Below the pieces are notes generated by a model. The model ran no database searches and was not told the DNA's origin. It worked only from the letters and a program-made list of their open reading frames with translations. Shown here piece after piece: positions 49,973 to 58,911 of a stretch of DNA of 64,000 nucleotides (its first letter is position 1; each line of letters opens with the position of its first letter). The translations under genes and the position numbers were made by a program. The DNA is taken from NCBI GenBank assembly GCA_015067635.1, contig SVMA01000002.1, forward strand, positions 62,001 through 126,000, given 5' to 3'. The stretch comes from Oscillospiraceae bacterium (GTDB lineage Bacteria; Bacillota; Clostridia; Oscillospirales; Oscillospiraceae).

Positions 49973-51169
49973 ATGAACATTCTCATCACCGGTGCGGCCG
50001 GTTTTGTCGGAAAAAACTTAACAGAGGCCTTAAAATCCATCCGGGATGGGAAGGATAAGACCCACCCCGGGCTGGAAGTAGGGGAACTTTACCTGTACGA
50101 CATTGATTCTCCGGCAGAATTGTTGGAAGAAGCCTGCCAAAAGGCGGATTTCGTATTCAATCTGGCGGGGGTTAACCGTCCGCAGAATCAAGAGGAGTTT
50201 ATGCAGGGCAATTTTGGCTTTGCATCTACTTTGCTCAATACTCTCAAGAAGTATGGCAATACCTGTCCGGTGATGATTTCTTCTTCCATTCAGGCCACCT
50301 GTATCGGTCGCTACGACAGTGACTACGGCCGAAGCAAGAAGGCAGGGGAGGACTTGATGTTTGCCTATGGGGAGGAGACCGGTGCCAAGGTGCTGGTATA
50401 TCGCTTTCCCAATCTGTTCGGCAAATGGTGCCGCCCCAATTACAACAGCGCAGTAGCAACCTTCTGCAACAATATAGCAAATGATTTGCCCATTACGGTC
50501 AATGACCCGGCTGTGGAGTTGGAGCTGCTCTATATCGATGATTTGGTGGAGGAAATGCTTGACGCATTGGAAAACCGGGAGCATCGCTGTGAATTTGAGG
50601 GCATTAAAACCGTTTTACGGGAAGATGGCCGCTACTGTGCGGCACCGGTGTCCCATTGTGTGACTCTGGGGGAAATCGTGTCCTTGCTGGAAGCTTTTCG
50701 TGCCCAGACGCAAACTCTGGTGATGCCGGAAATCCCCGATGGTAGCTTTGCCAAAAAACTGTATTCCACCTATCTGTCCTACCTGCCCCGGGAGAAGGTG
50801 TGCTTCCCACTGAAAATGAATGTGGACGCCCGTGGGAGCTTTACGGAACTGCTGAAAACCGAAAAATGCGGTCAGTTCAGCGTAAACATCTCCAAGCCCG
50901 GTATCACAAAGGGACAGCATTGGCATCACACAAAGTGGGAGTTTTTCATTGTGGTTTCCGGACGGGGATTGATTCAAATGCGGAAAATCGGTAGCGACGA
51001 GGTTCTGAATTTTGAGGTTTCCGGCGAGAAAATCGAGGCGGTGCACATGCTGCCCGGTTATACCCACAATATTATCAATCTCAGCGAAACGGAAGACATG
51101 GTAACACTTATGTGGGCAAATGAGCAATTTGATCCCACCAAACCGGATACGTTTTATGAAACAGTCTAA
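49973..51169 (+). CDS. fnlB: UDP-2-acetamido-2,6-dideoxy-hexulose reductase (CapF/WbjC/FnlB)
   Basis: A 398-residue bifunctional protein. The N-terminal SDR domain (NILITGAAGFVGKNLTEAL; FNLAGVNRP; the YGRSKKAGED Tyr-Lys motif) reduces the keto-sugar, and the C-terminal cupin domain (ISKPGITKGQHWHHTKWEFFIVVSGRGLI, with His ligands) epimerises C3. Product is UDP-L-TalNAc. Starts three bases after fnlA; its end overlaps the VanZ-like gene. Confidence 0.93.
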   Translation: MNILITGAAGFVGKNLTEALKSIRDGKDKTHPGLEVGELYLYDIDSPAELLEEACQKADFVFNLAGVNRPQNQEEFMQGNFGFASTLLNTLKKYGNTCPVMISSSIQATCIGRYDSDYGRSKKAGEDLMFAYGEETGAKVLVYRFPNLFGKWCRPNYNSAVATFCNNIANDLPITVNDPAVELELLYIDDLVEEMLDALENREHRCEFEGIKTVLREDGRYCAAPVSHCVTLGEIVSLLEAFRAQTQTLVMPEIPDGSFAKKLYSTYLSYLPREKVCFPLKMNVDARGSFTELLKTEKCGQFSVNISKPGITKGQHWHHTKWEFFIVVSGRGLIQMRKIGSDEVLNFEVSGEKIEAVHMLPGYTHNIINLSETEDMVTLMWANEQFDPTKPDTFYETV

Positions 51170-51641
51170 CGAAAAAATCAGGCGCCGGTGTTGGATGCTT
51201 TTCGCTTTGGCTTTGGGAGTAACGGCATTCATTTTCTTCCTGTCCCTAAAAGACAAAGAACAATCCGGAGCTCTCAGCGGCGGTATTGTGCAATGGCTAA
51301 AGCCCTTGCTGGATCCTTACAACCGTGTTTCTGAGGAAGCTTTCCACCATTATTTGCGAAAAACGGGGCATTTTACGGAATTTGCAGTTTTAGGGCTATG
51401 CTGGAGCAGTTACAGTGTGCAGCTGGGAAAACTGAAAGGCAGAAGATATATTACACTTCCGCTGCTGCTGACGTTAGGGACAGCTGTGTCCGATGAGTAT
51501 ATCCAATTTTTTGCAAATCGTGGCAGTGCGGTAACGGATGTGGTACTGGACTATACCGGTGCGGTTTTTGGTTTTGCGATCATCTATTTATGGAATTTAC
51601 GCATGTGCCGACGGGGCACGGAAAAGGAGACATCTCTATGA
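51156..51641 (+). CDS. VanZ-like membrane protein
   Basis: A 161-residue membrane protein with the same signature as the gene at 1857: KTGHFTEFAVLG and DEYIQFFANRGSAVTDVVLDYTGA. Four predicted helices. It is placed between fnlB and fnlC and overlaps both (14 bases upstream, 4 bases downstream), so it is transcribed and translated with the FucNAc genes. Unknown activity. Confidence 0.87.
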   Translation: MKQSNEKIRRRCWMLFALALGVTAFIFFLSLKDKEQSGALSGGIVQWLKPLLDPYNRVSEEAFHHYLRKTGHFTEFAVLGLCWSSYSVQLGKLKGRRYITLPLLLTLGTAVSDEYIQFFANRGSAVTDVVLDYTGAVFGFAIIYLWNLRMCRRGTEKETSL

Positions 51642-52816
51642 AACTGGATTATCAGGACATCCAATTTGCCAATAACGGCAAGCTGAAGCTGTTGGTGATT
51701 GTAGGCACCCGTCCGGAGATCATCCGTCTGGCGGCTGTGATCAACAAGTGCCGGCAGTATTTTGACTGCGTCCTTGCGCACACCGGTCAGAACTATGACT
51801 ATAACCTCAACGGTGTTTTCTTCAAGGATCTGAAGCTGAAGGATCCGGAGGTGTATATGGATGCGGTGGGCGACGATCTGGGTGCCACCGTAGGCAACAT
51901 CATCAACTGCTCCTATAAGCTGATGAATCAAATCAAGCCGGATGCATTGCTCATTTTGGGCGACACCAATTCCTGCCTGTCCGCCATCGCGGCAAAGCGT
52001 CTGCACATTCCCATTTTCCATATGGAAGCAGGCAACCGGTGCAAGGATGAGTGTCTGCCGGAGGAGACCAATCGCCGCATTGTGGATATTATTTCCGATG
52101 TAAATCTTGCCTACTCTGAGCACGCCAGAAAGTATTTGCATGAATGCGGTCTGCCTAAGGAACGGGTCTATGTCACCGGCTCTCCCATGGCGGAGGTTCT
52201 GCGTAATAACCTGGAGCAGATCAAGGCATCCGACGTGCACAAGCGTCTGGGTCTGGAGAAGGGTAAGTACATTCTGCTGTCTGCCCATCGTGAGGAAAAT
52301 ATCGATACGGAAAAGAATTTTCTGTCCCTGTTTACTGCCATCAATAAAATGGCAGAAAAGTACGACATGCCCATTTTGTATTCCTGCCATCCCCGTTCCA
52401 GAAAACGTTTGGAGGCTACCGGCTTCCGGCTGGACAAGCGGGTTATTCAAAATGAGCCTTTGGGCTTCCATGATTACAACTGCCTGCAGATGAATGCATT
52501 CTGCTGTGTATCCGATTCCGGGACACTGCCCGAGGAGAGCAGCTTCTTTACTTCTGTGGGAAGTCCCTTCCCGGCGGTTTGCATCCGCACCTCTACGGAG
52601 CGTCCGGAGGCTTTGGACAAGGCAGACTTCATTTTGGCAGGTATTGATGAAAAGAGCCTGCTGCAGGCTGTGGATACAGCAGTGCAGATGAATCTGGATG
52701 GCAATCACGGCATTCCGGTGCCGGATTATGTGGAAGAAAATGTATCCACAAAGGTGGTAAAGCTGATTCAATCCTACACCGGAGTGGTTAATAAAATGGT
52801 TTGGAGAAAGAGCTGA
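51638..52816 (+). CDS. fnlC: UDP-N-acetylglucosamine 2-epimerase family (CapG/WbjD/FnlC)
   Basis: A 392-residue GT-B-fold epimerase, converting UDP-L-TalNAc to UDP-L-FucNAc in the last step. Motifs are VIVGTRPEIIRLAAV, HTGQNYDYNLNGVFF, MEAGNRCKDECLPEETNRRI and SDSGTLPEESSFF. AAAGGAG precedes the ATG at 51638 and the gene overlaps the VanZ-like stop. WecB-type GlcNAc to ManNAc epimerisation is the alternative; the company of fnlA and fnlB decides for FnlC. Confidence 0.92.
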   Translation: MKLDYQDIQFANNGKLKLLVIVGTRPEIIRLAAVINKCRQYFDCVLAHTGQNYDYNLNGVFFKDLKLKDPEVYMDAVGDDLGATVGNIINCSYKLMNQIKPDALLILGDTNSCLSAIAAKRLHIPIFHMEAGNRCKDECLPEETNRRIVDIISDVNLAYSEHARKYLHECGLPKERVYVTGSPMAEVLRNNLEQIKASDVHKRLGLEKGKYILLSAHREENIDTEKNFLSLFTAINKMAEKYDMPILYSCHPRSRKRLEATGFRLDKRVIQNEPLGFHDYNCLQMNAFCCVSDSGTLPEESSFFTSVGSPFPAVCIRTSTERPEALDKADFILAGIDEKSLLQAVDTAVQMNLDGNHGIPVPDYVEENVSTKVVKLIQSYTGVVNKMVWRKS

Positions 52817-52953
52817 CCTGCAACCCTTTTTGAAAGTATTGACATAAAAATTACAGCGAAAATATACCGGATGTTTTCCGGTTCTTTGCATGGCTTTCTC
52901 AAAAATTGATTGAGAAGCCGGTTGCAAAAAGGATATATAAGAGGTGATACACC
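52817..52953 (+). promoter_or_regulatory. Intergenic region with promoter and paired leader segments
   Basis: TTGACA (52839-52844) and TATACC (52863-52868) with an 18-base spacer. Downstream GGCTTTCTCAA and TTGAGAAGCC (52891-52918) form a stem, CCGGA-TGTTT-TCCGG a smaller one, and GGTTGCAAAAAGG near 52919 mirrors CCTGCAACCCTTTTTG at 52817. No gene. Confidence 0.5.
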
Positions 52954-54120
52954 GTGGACGATTTGAAACGATACAGCAAAAAGCTCGCTATGCGGGCCAT
53001 GCTGTTTCCGTTACGCATTCTTCCTGTGAAGAAAAACCGCGTTTTTTTGATCAATGATTTGGCGTACAACTATTCGGATAACCCGAAATTTGTGGCAGAA
53101 TATCTGGAAAAGAATTACCCGGGGACGTTTGAAATCGTTTTCGGCGGCAAAGCACCCGCAGATCCGGAGCTGGCGAAGAATATCCAATTTGTCGGGCGAA
53201 ATTCCCTGCAATACTTTGTAAAGGCTATGACGTCCCGTGTGCTGCTGACCAACAGCGGAGGATTTTCCTATCTGCCGCTGCGGAAAAAGAAGCAGTATGT
53301 GATCAACACCTGGCATGGCGGTGGAGCTTACAAAAAGTGCGGAATCTATATGTATGTGGATACGCCCTATTTCCGCAAGGATTTGAAGCTGTCTGCCAAT
53401 CAAACCAGTCTGTTTGTGTCCAGCTGTACCCGTTTTTCCGACGTGGTATCCGAATCCATGCTGGTTCCCCGGGATGTGTTCTGGGAGGTGGGTATGCCCA
53501 GAAATGACTGTCTGGTGCATACGGATACGGGGTTGCGTAGTGCCGTTCGTGAAAAGCTCGGCCTGAAAGAGGATGAGAAATTGATTCTCTTTGCGCCTAC
53601 GTACCGCAAGCCAGAGGATAACTACTTTAAGGAATCCATTGCCATTTCCTATGGCGTAGATGTGGACCGTGTGGTTGCGGCTATGGAAAAGCGGTTTGGC
53701 GGCAAATGGAAATTCGCATTCCGCTTCCATCCCTGTGTGACCAATCGGGAGGAGCTCCCGGGCGGCAACTGTATGGATTTGTCGGATTATCCGGATATGC
53801 AGGAGCTGCTGTGTGCGGCAGATGCGATGATCAATGATTTTTCCTCTTCCATGTGGGATTTCATGATGACCGGTCGCCCCAGCTTTTTGTTTGCGGTGGA
53901 CTTGGAGCATTATATTGCTACCACGCAGGTGTATACACCGGTTGCTGAATGGCCGTTTCCTCAGGCGGTAGATAATGACCGGCTGGAATCCAACATATTG
54001 AATTTTGATGCGGAAGCATACAAAGCTGCCTGTGACCGGCACTATCAGGCACTGGGCGGCAGTGAAACCGGAGAGGCAACCAAGCTGGTTTGCCAGCGAA
54101 TTTACGAAAAGTGTCAGTAA
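52954..54120 (+). CDS. CDP-glycerol/ribitol glycerophosphotransferase-like (TagB/TagF family)
   Basis: A 388-residue protein starting at GTG with AGAGGTG upstream. The family marks are NTWHGGGAYKKCG (the WHG motif), LFAPTYR, FRFHPC and MINDFSSSMWDFMMTGRPSFLF near the C terminus. Members transfer polyol phosphates to lipid-linked acceptors in teichoic-acid-type polymers. It is followed by a TarI-like cytidylyltransferase, which could supply the CDP-polyol. Confidence 0.9.
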   Translation: MDDLKRYSKKLAMRAMLFPLRILPVKKNRVFLINDLAYNYSDNPKFVAEYLEKNYPGTFEIVFGGKAPADPELAKNIQFVGRNSLQYFVKAMTSRVLLTNSGGFSYLPLRKKKQYVINTWHGGGAYKKCGIYMYVDTPYFRKDLKLSANQTSLFVSSCTRFSDVVSESMLVPRDVFWEVGMPRNDCLVHTDTGLRSAVREKLGLKEDEKLILFAPTYRKPEDNYFKESIAISYGVDVDRVVAAMEKRFGGKWKFAFRFHPCVTNREELPGGNCMDLSDYPDMQELLCAADAMINDFSSSMWDFMMTGRPSFLFAVDLEHYIATTQVYTPVAEWPFPQAVDNDRLESNILNFDAEAYKAACDRHYQALGGSETGEATKLVCQRIYEKCQ

Positions 54121-54153
54121 ATCTCGGATTTTTGACACGTTAGGAGTGATTTT

Positions 54154-54879
54154 ATGAACATTGCGGTGATTTTTGCAGGCGGTGTGGGCGCCAGAATGAA
54201 CAGTAAGGACCGACCCAAGCAATTTTTGGAGCTTTACAATAAGCCCATTATCATTCATACGCTGGATGTTTTTGAGCGCAGTGAGGATATCGATGCCATC
54301 GTAATTTCCTGTGTGGAGGGGTGGATTCCTTATCTGGAGGAGCTGCTCTATCGGTTCCGGCTGGAGAAGGTTCGTAAAATCGTTCCCGGTGGTGCCACCG
54401 GTCAGCTTTCCATTTATAACGGACTGCAGGCGGCTAAGGAAGTAGCCGGGGATGAGGAAGCCATCGTGCTGATCCACGACGGTGTTCGTCCTCTGATTAA
54501 TGCTCAAACCATTTCTGACAACATTGCATCCGTGAAAAGCCATGGCTCAGCGGTCACCACCGCGGTGGTGAAGGAAACGATTTTGGTGGTGGGTGAGGAT
54601 CAGTCCATTGACTATGTCACGGACCGGGCAAAATCCCGTGTAGCCAAGGCACCGCAAAGCTTCTTCCTGAAGGATATCCTTTTCGCCCATCAACGTGCAA
54701 TGAGCGAGGGAAAGACGAATTTTATCGATTCCTGTACAATGATGCAGTATTACGGCAAGCCCCTTTATTTGGTGGATGGGCCCTATGAGAACATTAAAAT
54801 TACCACACCGGATGATTTTTATACCATGCGTGCAATTCTGGAAGCAAAGGAAAATGCCCAGATCTACGGCATGGATTAA
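54154..54879 (+). CDS. IspD/TarI-type cytidylyltransferase (CDP-ribitol synthesis likely)
   Basis: A 241-residue nucleotidyltransferase. The start IAVIFAGGVGARMNSKDRPKQFLEL is the IspD/TarI signature, with IHDGVRPLI and KAPQSFF further on. Both ribitol-5-phosphate and methylerythritol-4-phosphate cytidylyltransferases share it; its place behind a TagB/TagF-like gene favours a TarI-type role in making CDP-ribitol for the polymer. No TarJ-type reductase is next to it. Confidence 0.85.
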   Translation: MNIAVIFAGGVGARMNSKDRPKQFLELYNKPIIIHTLDVFERSEDIDAIVISCVEGWIPYLEELLYRFRLEKVRKIVPGGATGQLSIYNGLQAAKEVAGDEEAIVLIHDGVRPLINAQTISDNIASVKSHGSAVTTAVVKETILVVGEDQSIDYVTDRAKSRVAKAPQSFFLKDILFAHQRAMSEGKTNFIDSCTMMQYYGKPLYLVDGPYENIKITTPDDFYTMRAILEAKENAQIYGMD

Positions 54880-54896
54880 GGAGGGGCGATAGAGAT

Positions 54897-55964
54897 ATGG
54901 AAAGCCCCAGAGATGTTTTTTTACAAGAGGATCTGGAAAGAAATGCCAGGGAGCTTTTGCAGTTTTCTGCATTGCGAAATACTTCAGTGCTGATTACCGG
55001 GGCAACCGGTTTGGTGGGTTCGCTCCTTGCCAAAACCCTGCTCTGTCATAATCGGCTCAACTGTGCGGGTGTGCAGATTTTGCTGCTTGTGCGGTCAAAG
55101 GAAAAAGCGGAGGCTGTGTTTGGTGAATTGCTGAAGCGGGAAGAGATCTCGTTGATTATCGGAGATGTGACCCAAAGACTTTCGATTTCAAGACCTGTGG
55201 ATTATATCGTCCACTGCGCAAGCGTAACGGCATCCAAAATGATGGTTACCCATCCGGTAGAGACGATTTTTACGGCACTGGACGGCACACGCAATATCCT
55301 GGAATTTGCCAGGACGTGTAATGCCAAATCGGTGGTCTATGTTTCCTCTATGGAGATGTACGGAGCTGTGGAAAACGGAGACGCGCCGGTTACGGAGGAA
55401 ATGTCGGGTTATTTAGACCCATTGGCGATTCGGAGCAATTATCCCGCAAGCAAGCGGATGTGTGAGAATATGTGTGTGGCCTATTCTCAGGAATACGGCT
55501 TGAATATCAAAATTGCCCGTCTTGCCCAGACCTTCGGTGCCGGTATTTTGCCGGGTGAGAATCGGGTATTTGCCCAGTTTGCGCGCAGTGCCATGGAAGG
55601 GACAGATATCGTTCTGCATACGAAGGGGCTGTCCCATGGAAATTACTGCTATACATCCGACGTGATTACCGGCTTGATGTATATACTGATTTCAGGCGAA
55701 AACGGGCATGCCTATAATGTGGTGAATGAGGAAACCCACACAACCATCGGGCAGATGGCGCAGATGGTGGCGGAAAAGCTGGCATCCAAACCCATTCGGG
55801 TGGTTTTTGATATTCCGCAAGGCAATACCTTTGGCTATGCGCAGGACACAAAGCTGTGGCTGTCTGCACAGAAGCTGCGCTCCCTGGGCTGGGAACCAAA
55901 GGTGGGCTTGGAGGAAGCATACCGCCGCATGATGGGCAGTATGAAGCAACAAAAATCGGAATGA
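54897..55964 (+). CDS. NAD-dependent epimerase/dehydratase
   Basis: A 355-residue extended SDR. It has a ~25-residue N-terminal extension, then LITGATGLVGSLLAK (NAD binding), VDYIVHCAS, VYVSSMEMYG and the catalytic NYPASKRMCENM. GAGGGG precedes the ATG. It follows the TarI-like gene by 17 bases and must act on a nucleotide-activated sugar of this locus, which one is not evident. Confidence 0.87.
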   Translation: MESPRDVFLQEDLERNARELLQFSALRNTSVLITGATGLVGSLLAKTLLCHNRLNCAGVQILLLVRSKEKAEAVFGELLKREEISLIIGDVTQRLSISRPVDYIVHCASVTASKMMVTHPVETIFTALDGTRNILEFARTCNAKSVVYVSSMEMYGAVENGDAPVTEEMSGYLDPLAIRSNYPASKRMCENMCVAYSQEYGLNIKIARLAQTFGAGILPGENRVFAQFARSAMEGTDIVLHTKGLSHGNYCYTSDVITGLMYILISGENGHAYNVVNEETHTTIGQMAQMVAEKLASKPIRVVFDIPQGNTFGYAQDTKLWLSAQKLRSLGWEPKVGLEEAYRRMMGSMKQQKSE

Positions 55965-56000
55965 CAGGCGATTCCGGAGATAATGAGTTGAGGTGAGGAT

Positions 56001-57335
56001 ATGGGACAGCGTTTGAAAAAGTATACTTTGTCGATTTTGTTTATCTACATTTCGGTTTTTGTAGCATTGGGCTCCACGTCGCTGGATGAACAGTTGAAGT
56101 TTCCCGACCGGGCATTGCAAATATTTGCAATTATGCTGTATCTGCCCTTCTTGCTGCTGATTCTATGGAAAATCGCTTCCGATTTGAAGTGTTTCCGTGT
56201 GACCGGCTTTAATATTCTGTATTACCTGTTTGGGGCATATTATGTTCTCTTAACGGCATACCGTTTTGGTACCGGTGCAGAAGTGAAGGAAGGTTTTTAC
56301 TATTCTGTGGTGCTTTTTGGTGTGCTTGCGCTTTATGCACTGATTACAGAACAAAAGCTCAAACTGGACCACGATATGTTCCGGAAAAATCTTTTGATAA
56401 TCGTAAGCTATTTTGTTGCAATCAAGGTGATTTTTACCTTTATTGAAGGACGGCTGATTGGAAATCCTCCCGTCAACAATCTGTACAGTACCAGTCTGCT
56501 GGTCATTCTGCTGCCATTTCTCATTGACACAATGCGGCATGGGAACACGAGAAGAACCAAAGTAAGCTGCGTGATGCTGTCCTTGACTGTGGTAATGATG
56601 CTTGTTTGCAGCTCCCGTGCAGTTGTTCTGTTGGGCTTGGCAGTTTTGGCAGGACTGTTTTTGTTGTATATAAAGAATTGGTTAGTGGTGAAGCGGGTGC
56701 TGGTAGGCGTAAGTGCTGCACTGGTGATAGTAGTAGTGATGACGGTACTGAATGTAGGCGTTGTGCGTTATTCTCTTGTGCGGGAATTTAACAGCCTTTC
56801 TGCAGTTATTTCCTTGGAGGATGCAACCGCTACCGTTCCCGGCGAGGATCGTCCGTTGGATCCTTCGGATGCTCTGGAGCAGATCAATCGCAGCGACACC
56901 ATGCGTTCGGATTTGATGAAAACCGGTCTGGCAGAGGTCTGGAAAAACCCGATTTTTGGTACCGGCGACCTTTACTATACCTATGACCTGGGCTATAAAA
57001 CCATGGAGCAAACTGCCCACAATTTCCTGATTGAGAGCATCGTCTGCTACGGTCTTGTGGGCACGGCAATGATTGCCTTGTTGCTGCTGGCCATTTTCAG
57101 ACAATGCGGACTTTTCCGGAAGGGAAGTCTGAAAAATTGGAGAGTTTGGCTGTATATTCCCATGGTCACCATATACTTCTTTGCCTTTGGAATGGTACAG
57201 CCCTCGGTGTTTAACACGCTGGTCTGTCCGATATTTGTGGTGGCTGTTACGTATTACGGAGAATTACTTCTGCCTGTGCAGGAGCGCGAGCCCAAAAAGC
57301 TCATCAGATTACTGAAGTCCGGAAAGGATTCATAA
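56001..57335 (+). CDS. O-antigen/polysaccharide polymerase-like membrane protein (Wzy type)
   Basis: A 444-residue membrane protein with about eleven predicted helices and a large external loop (roughly residues 265-325) ahead of the last ones, as in Wzy and WaaL proteins. That loop includes TMRSDLMKTGLAEVWKNPIFGTGD, similar to the GVGxGN-like region of the family. Polymerisation of lipid-linked repeats is inferred from topology and context. No gap to the next gene. Confidence 0.75.
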   Translation: MGQRLKKYTLSILFIYISVFVALGSTSLDEQLKFPDRALQIFAIMLYLPFLLLILWKIASDLKCFRVTGFNILYYLFGAYYVLLTAYRFGTGAEVKEGFYYSVVLFGVLALYALITEQKLKLDHDMFRKNLLIIVSYFVAIKVIFTFIEGRLIGNPPVNNLYSTSLLVILLPFLIDTMRHGNTRRTKVSCVMLSLTVVMMLVCSSRAVVLLGLAVLAGLFLLYIKNWLVVKRVLVGVSAALVIVVVMTVLNVGVVRYSLVREFNSLSAVISLEDATATVPGEDRPLDPSDALEQINRSDTMRSDLMKTGLAEVWKNPIFGTGDLYYTYDLGYKTMEQTAHNFLIESIVCYGLVGTAMIALLLLAIFRQCGLFRKGSLKNWRVWLYIPMVTIYFFAFGMVQPSVFNTLVCPIFVVAVTYYGELLLPVQEREPKKLIRLLKSGKDS

Positions 57336-58859
57336 ATGTTAGGAAAGAATAACAGGAACATATACAGCTTGCTGAATGCGATCTCGGCAATTTCCCTGAC
57401 CTTGGTCAACGGATTGATGGGCTTTGTGGTCACGGGACTGATTTTAAGCTATTACGGGTCGGATTTTAATGGGCTGAATTCTACAGCCAACCAGGTTGTA
57501 CATGTCTTGATGATTATTGAGGGCGGCTTTATTACTGCTTCCAATGTGGCAGTTTTTGCCCCCTATGAAAAGAACGACTACCGCACAGTCAACGGAATTC
57601 TGTCGGCTACCCGGAAAAAATTCCATAAAATCGGCTTGCTCTTTTTCTTGGTGGGCACAGCGGTGTCTGTAGGCTATGCGCTACTTGCCAACAGCAGCAT
57701 GGAACGGGAGTTTATCGCAACCGTGATCATGATGACGATGATTCCGCCTGCGTTTAATCTCCTTTTTGCCAGTACCTATCGGGTTTTGCTGCAGGCACAG
57801 CAGAAAGAGTATGTTGTCAGCTTTACGACCACGGTAACCATTGGGTTAGGGCATTTGTGTAACATTATTATGATTACCAATGGCGGTCCTATGTGGATGG
57901 TACGGGTTAATACGATGACATTCTCTTTGATCAGTTACCTGTTTATCATTGCCTATACCAGAAAGAAAAACCGATTTATTGATCTGACGGAGCTCCAAAG
58001 ACCGGAGCTGATCAAGGGAACTAACGACGTCATGGCGCAGCGGATCACCAGTGTTATTTATGATTCGGCACCGATGATTTTCCTTTCCGTATCCCAGTCC
58101 GGCGGTACGGTTATGGCCAGCGTATACGCAGTATACAACAACGTGTTCATTATCCTGAAAAGCCTTTTGCGCAGTGTGATCGACGCACCGCGTCTCAGCT
58201 TCGGACAGATGCTGACTCAGCGCAAAAGGGAAGGGGTATGGTCGGCGTTTGCGCAGTATGAATTTCTGATTTTTTCGGCGATTTTTGTCTTGCTTACCAC
58301 GACCTGTGCGCTGATTCTTCCCTTCGTGGGTATTTATACCGCTGATGTCAACGATGCCAACTATTATGACAAAGGAATTGCGATCATGATGGTTATCGTT
58401 GCGGTGCTGGAGCTTATGCACATTCCCAGCAATCATCTGATCAACATGGCGGGGGAATTCCGTATCAGCCGCAATATTCAGATCATTTCCTGCGGAGTGC
58501 TTTTGGTTGGATTAGCCATAGGCGGTTTCCTGTGGGGAATGTACGGTATGCTGGGAGCGTTGATCGTGGTAGACCTTTTGTTGGCGATTCTGGAAATGGG
58601 TTACGTGCATACGCGGTTCTTTGGCGCAAAGCTTTTATCCCTGGCAAAACTGGTGCTGCCCCTGGCTGTGGCGGGTGTGGCGGTTTGCTGGGCGGAATTG
58701 AAGTTGGCACTGCCGATTAACGGATATGTATCCTTCTTCCTGTATGCCTGTGTCCTGGCGGCTGTAAACTTTGTCATCGGACTTGTGATTGGCTTGCTAT
58801 TTAATCGCAGGGAACTGATTGCCCTGTTTGTCCGCATCAAGCGGATGCTGAAAAGATAA
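57336..58859 (+). CDS. Polysaccharide flippase (Wzx-like)
   Basis: A 507-residue protein with about 12-14 membrane helices, MATE/Wzx superfamily: start SLTLVNGLMGFVVTGLILSYYGSDFNGLNSTANQVV, then a middle YRVLLQAQQKEY loop. The ATG immediately follows the stop codon of the polymerase gene. It differs from the flippase fragment at 1-811, so there are two polysaccharide export systems in this segment. Ends in a strong shared terminator. Confidence 0.9.
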   Translation: MLGKNNRNIYSLLNAISAISLTLVNGLMGFVVTGLILSYYGSDFNGLNSTANQVVHVLMIIEGGFITASNVAVFAPYEKNDYRTVNGILSATRKKFHKIGLLFFLVGTAVSVGYALLANSSMEREFIATVIMMTMIPPAFNLLFASTYRVLLQAQQKEYVVSFTTTVTIGLGHLCNIIMITNGGPMWMVRVNTMTFSLISYLFIIAYTRKKNRFIDLTELQRPELIKGTNDVMAQRITSVIYDSAPMIFLSVSQSGGTVMASVYAVYNNVFIILKSLLRSVIDAPRLSFGQMLTQRKREGVWSAFAQYEFLIFSAIFVLLTTTCALILPFVGIYTADVNDANYYDKGIAIMMVIVAVLELMHIPSNHLINMAGEFRISRNIQIISCGVLLVGLAIGGFLWGMYGMLGALIVVDLLLAILEMGYVHTRFFGAKLLSLAKLVLPLAVAGVAVCWAELKLALPINGYVSFFLYACVLAAVNFVIGLVIGLLFNRRELIALFVRIKRMLKR

Positions 58860-58860
58860 C

Positions 58861-58894
58861 AAAAATGCGACTTCCCTTGGGAAGTCGCATTTTT
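58861..58894. terminator. Bidirectional terminator at the end of the polysaccharide locus
   Basis: AAAAATGCGACTTCCC-TT-GGGAAGTCGCATTTTT, between convergent genes. Confidence 0.95.
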
Positions 58895-58911
58895 ATGTCT
58901 GTGAAAGGAAA

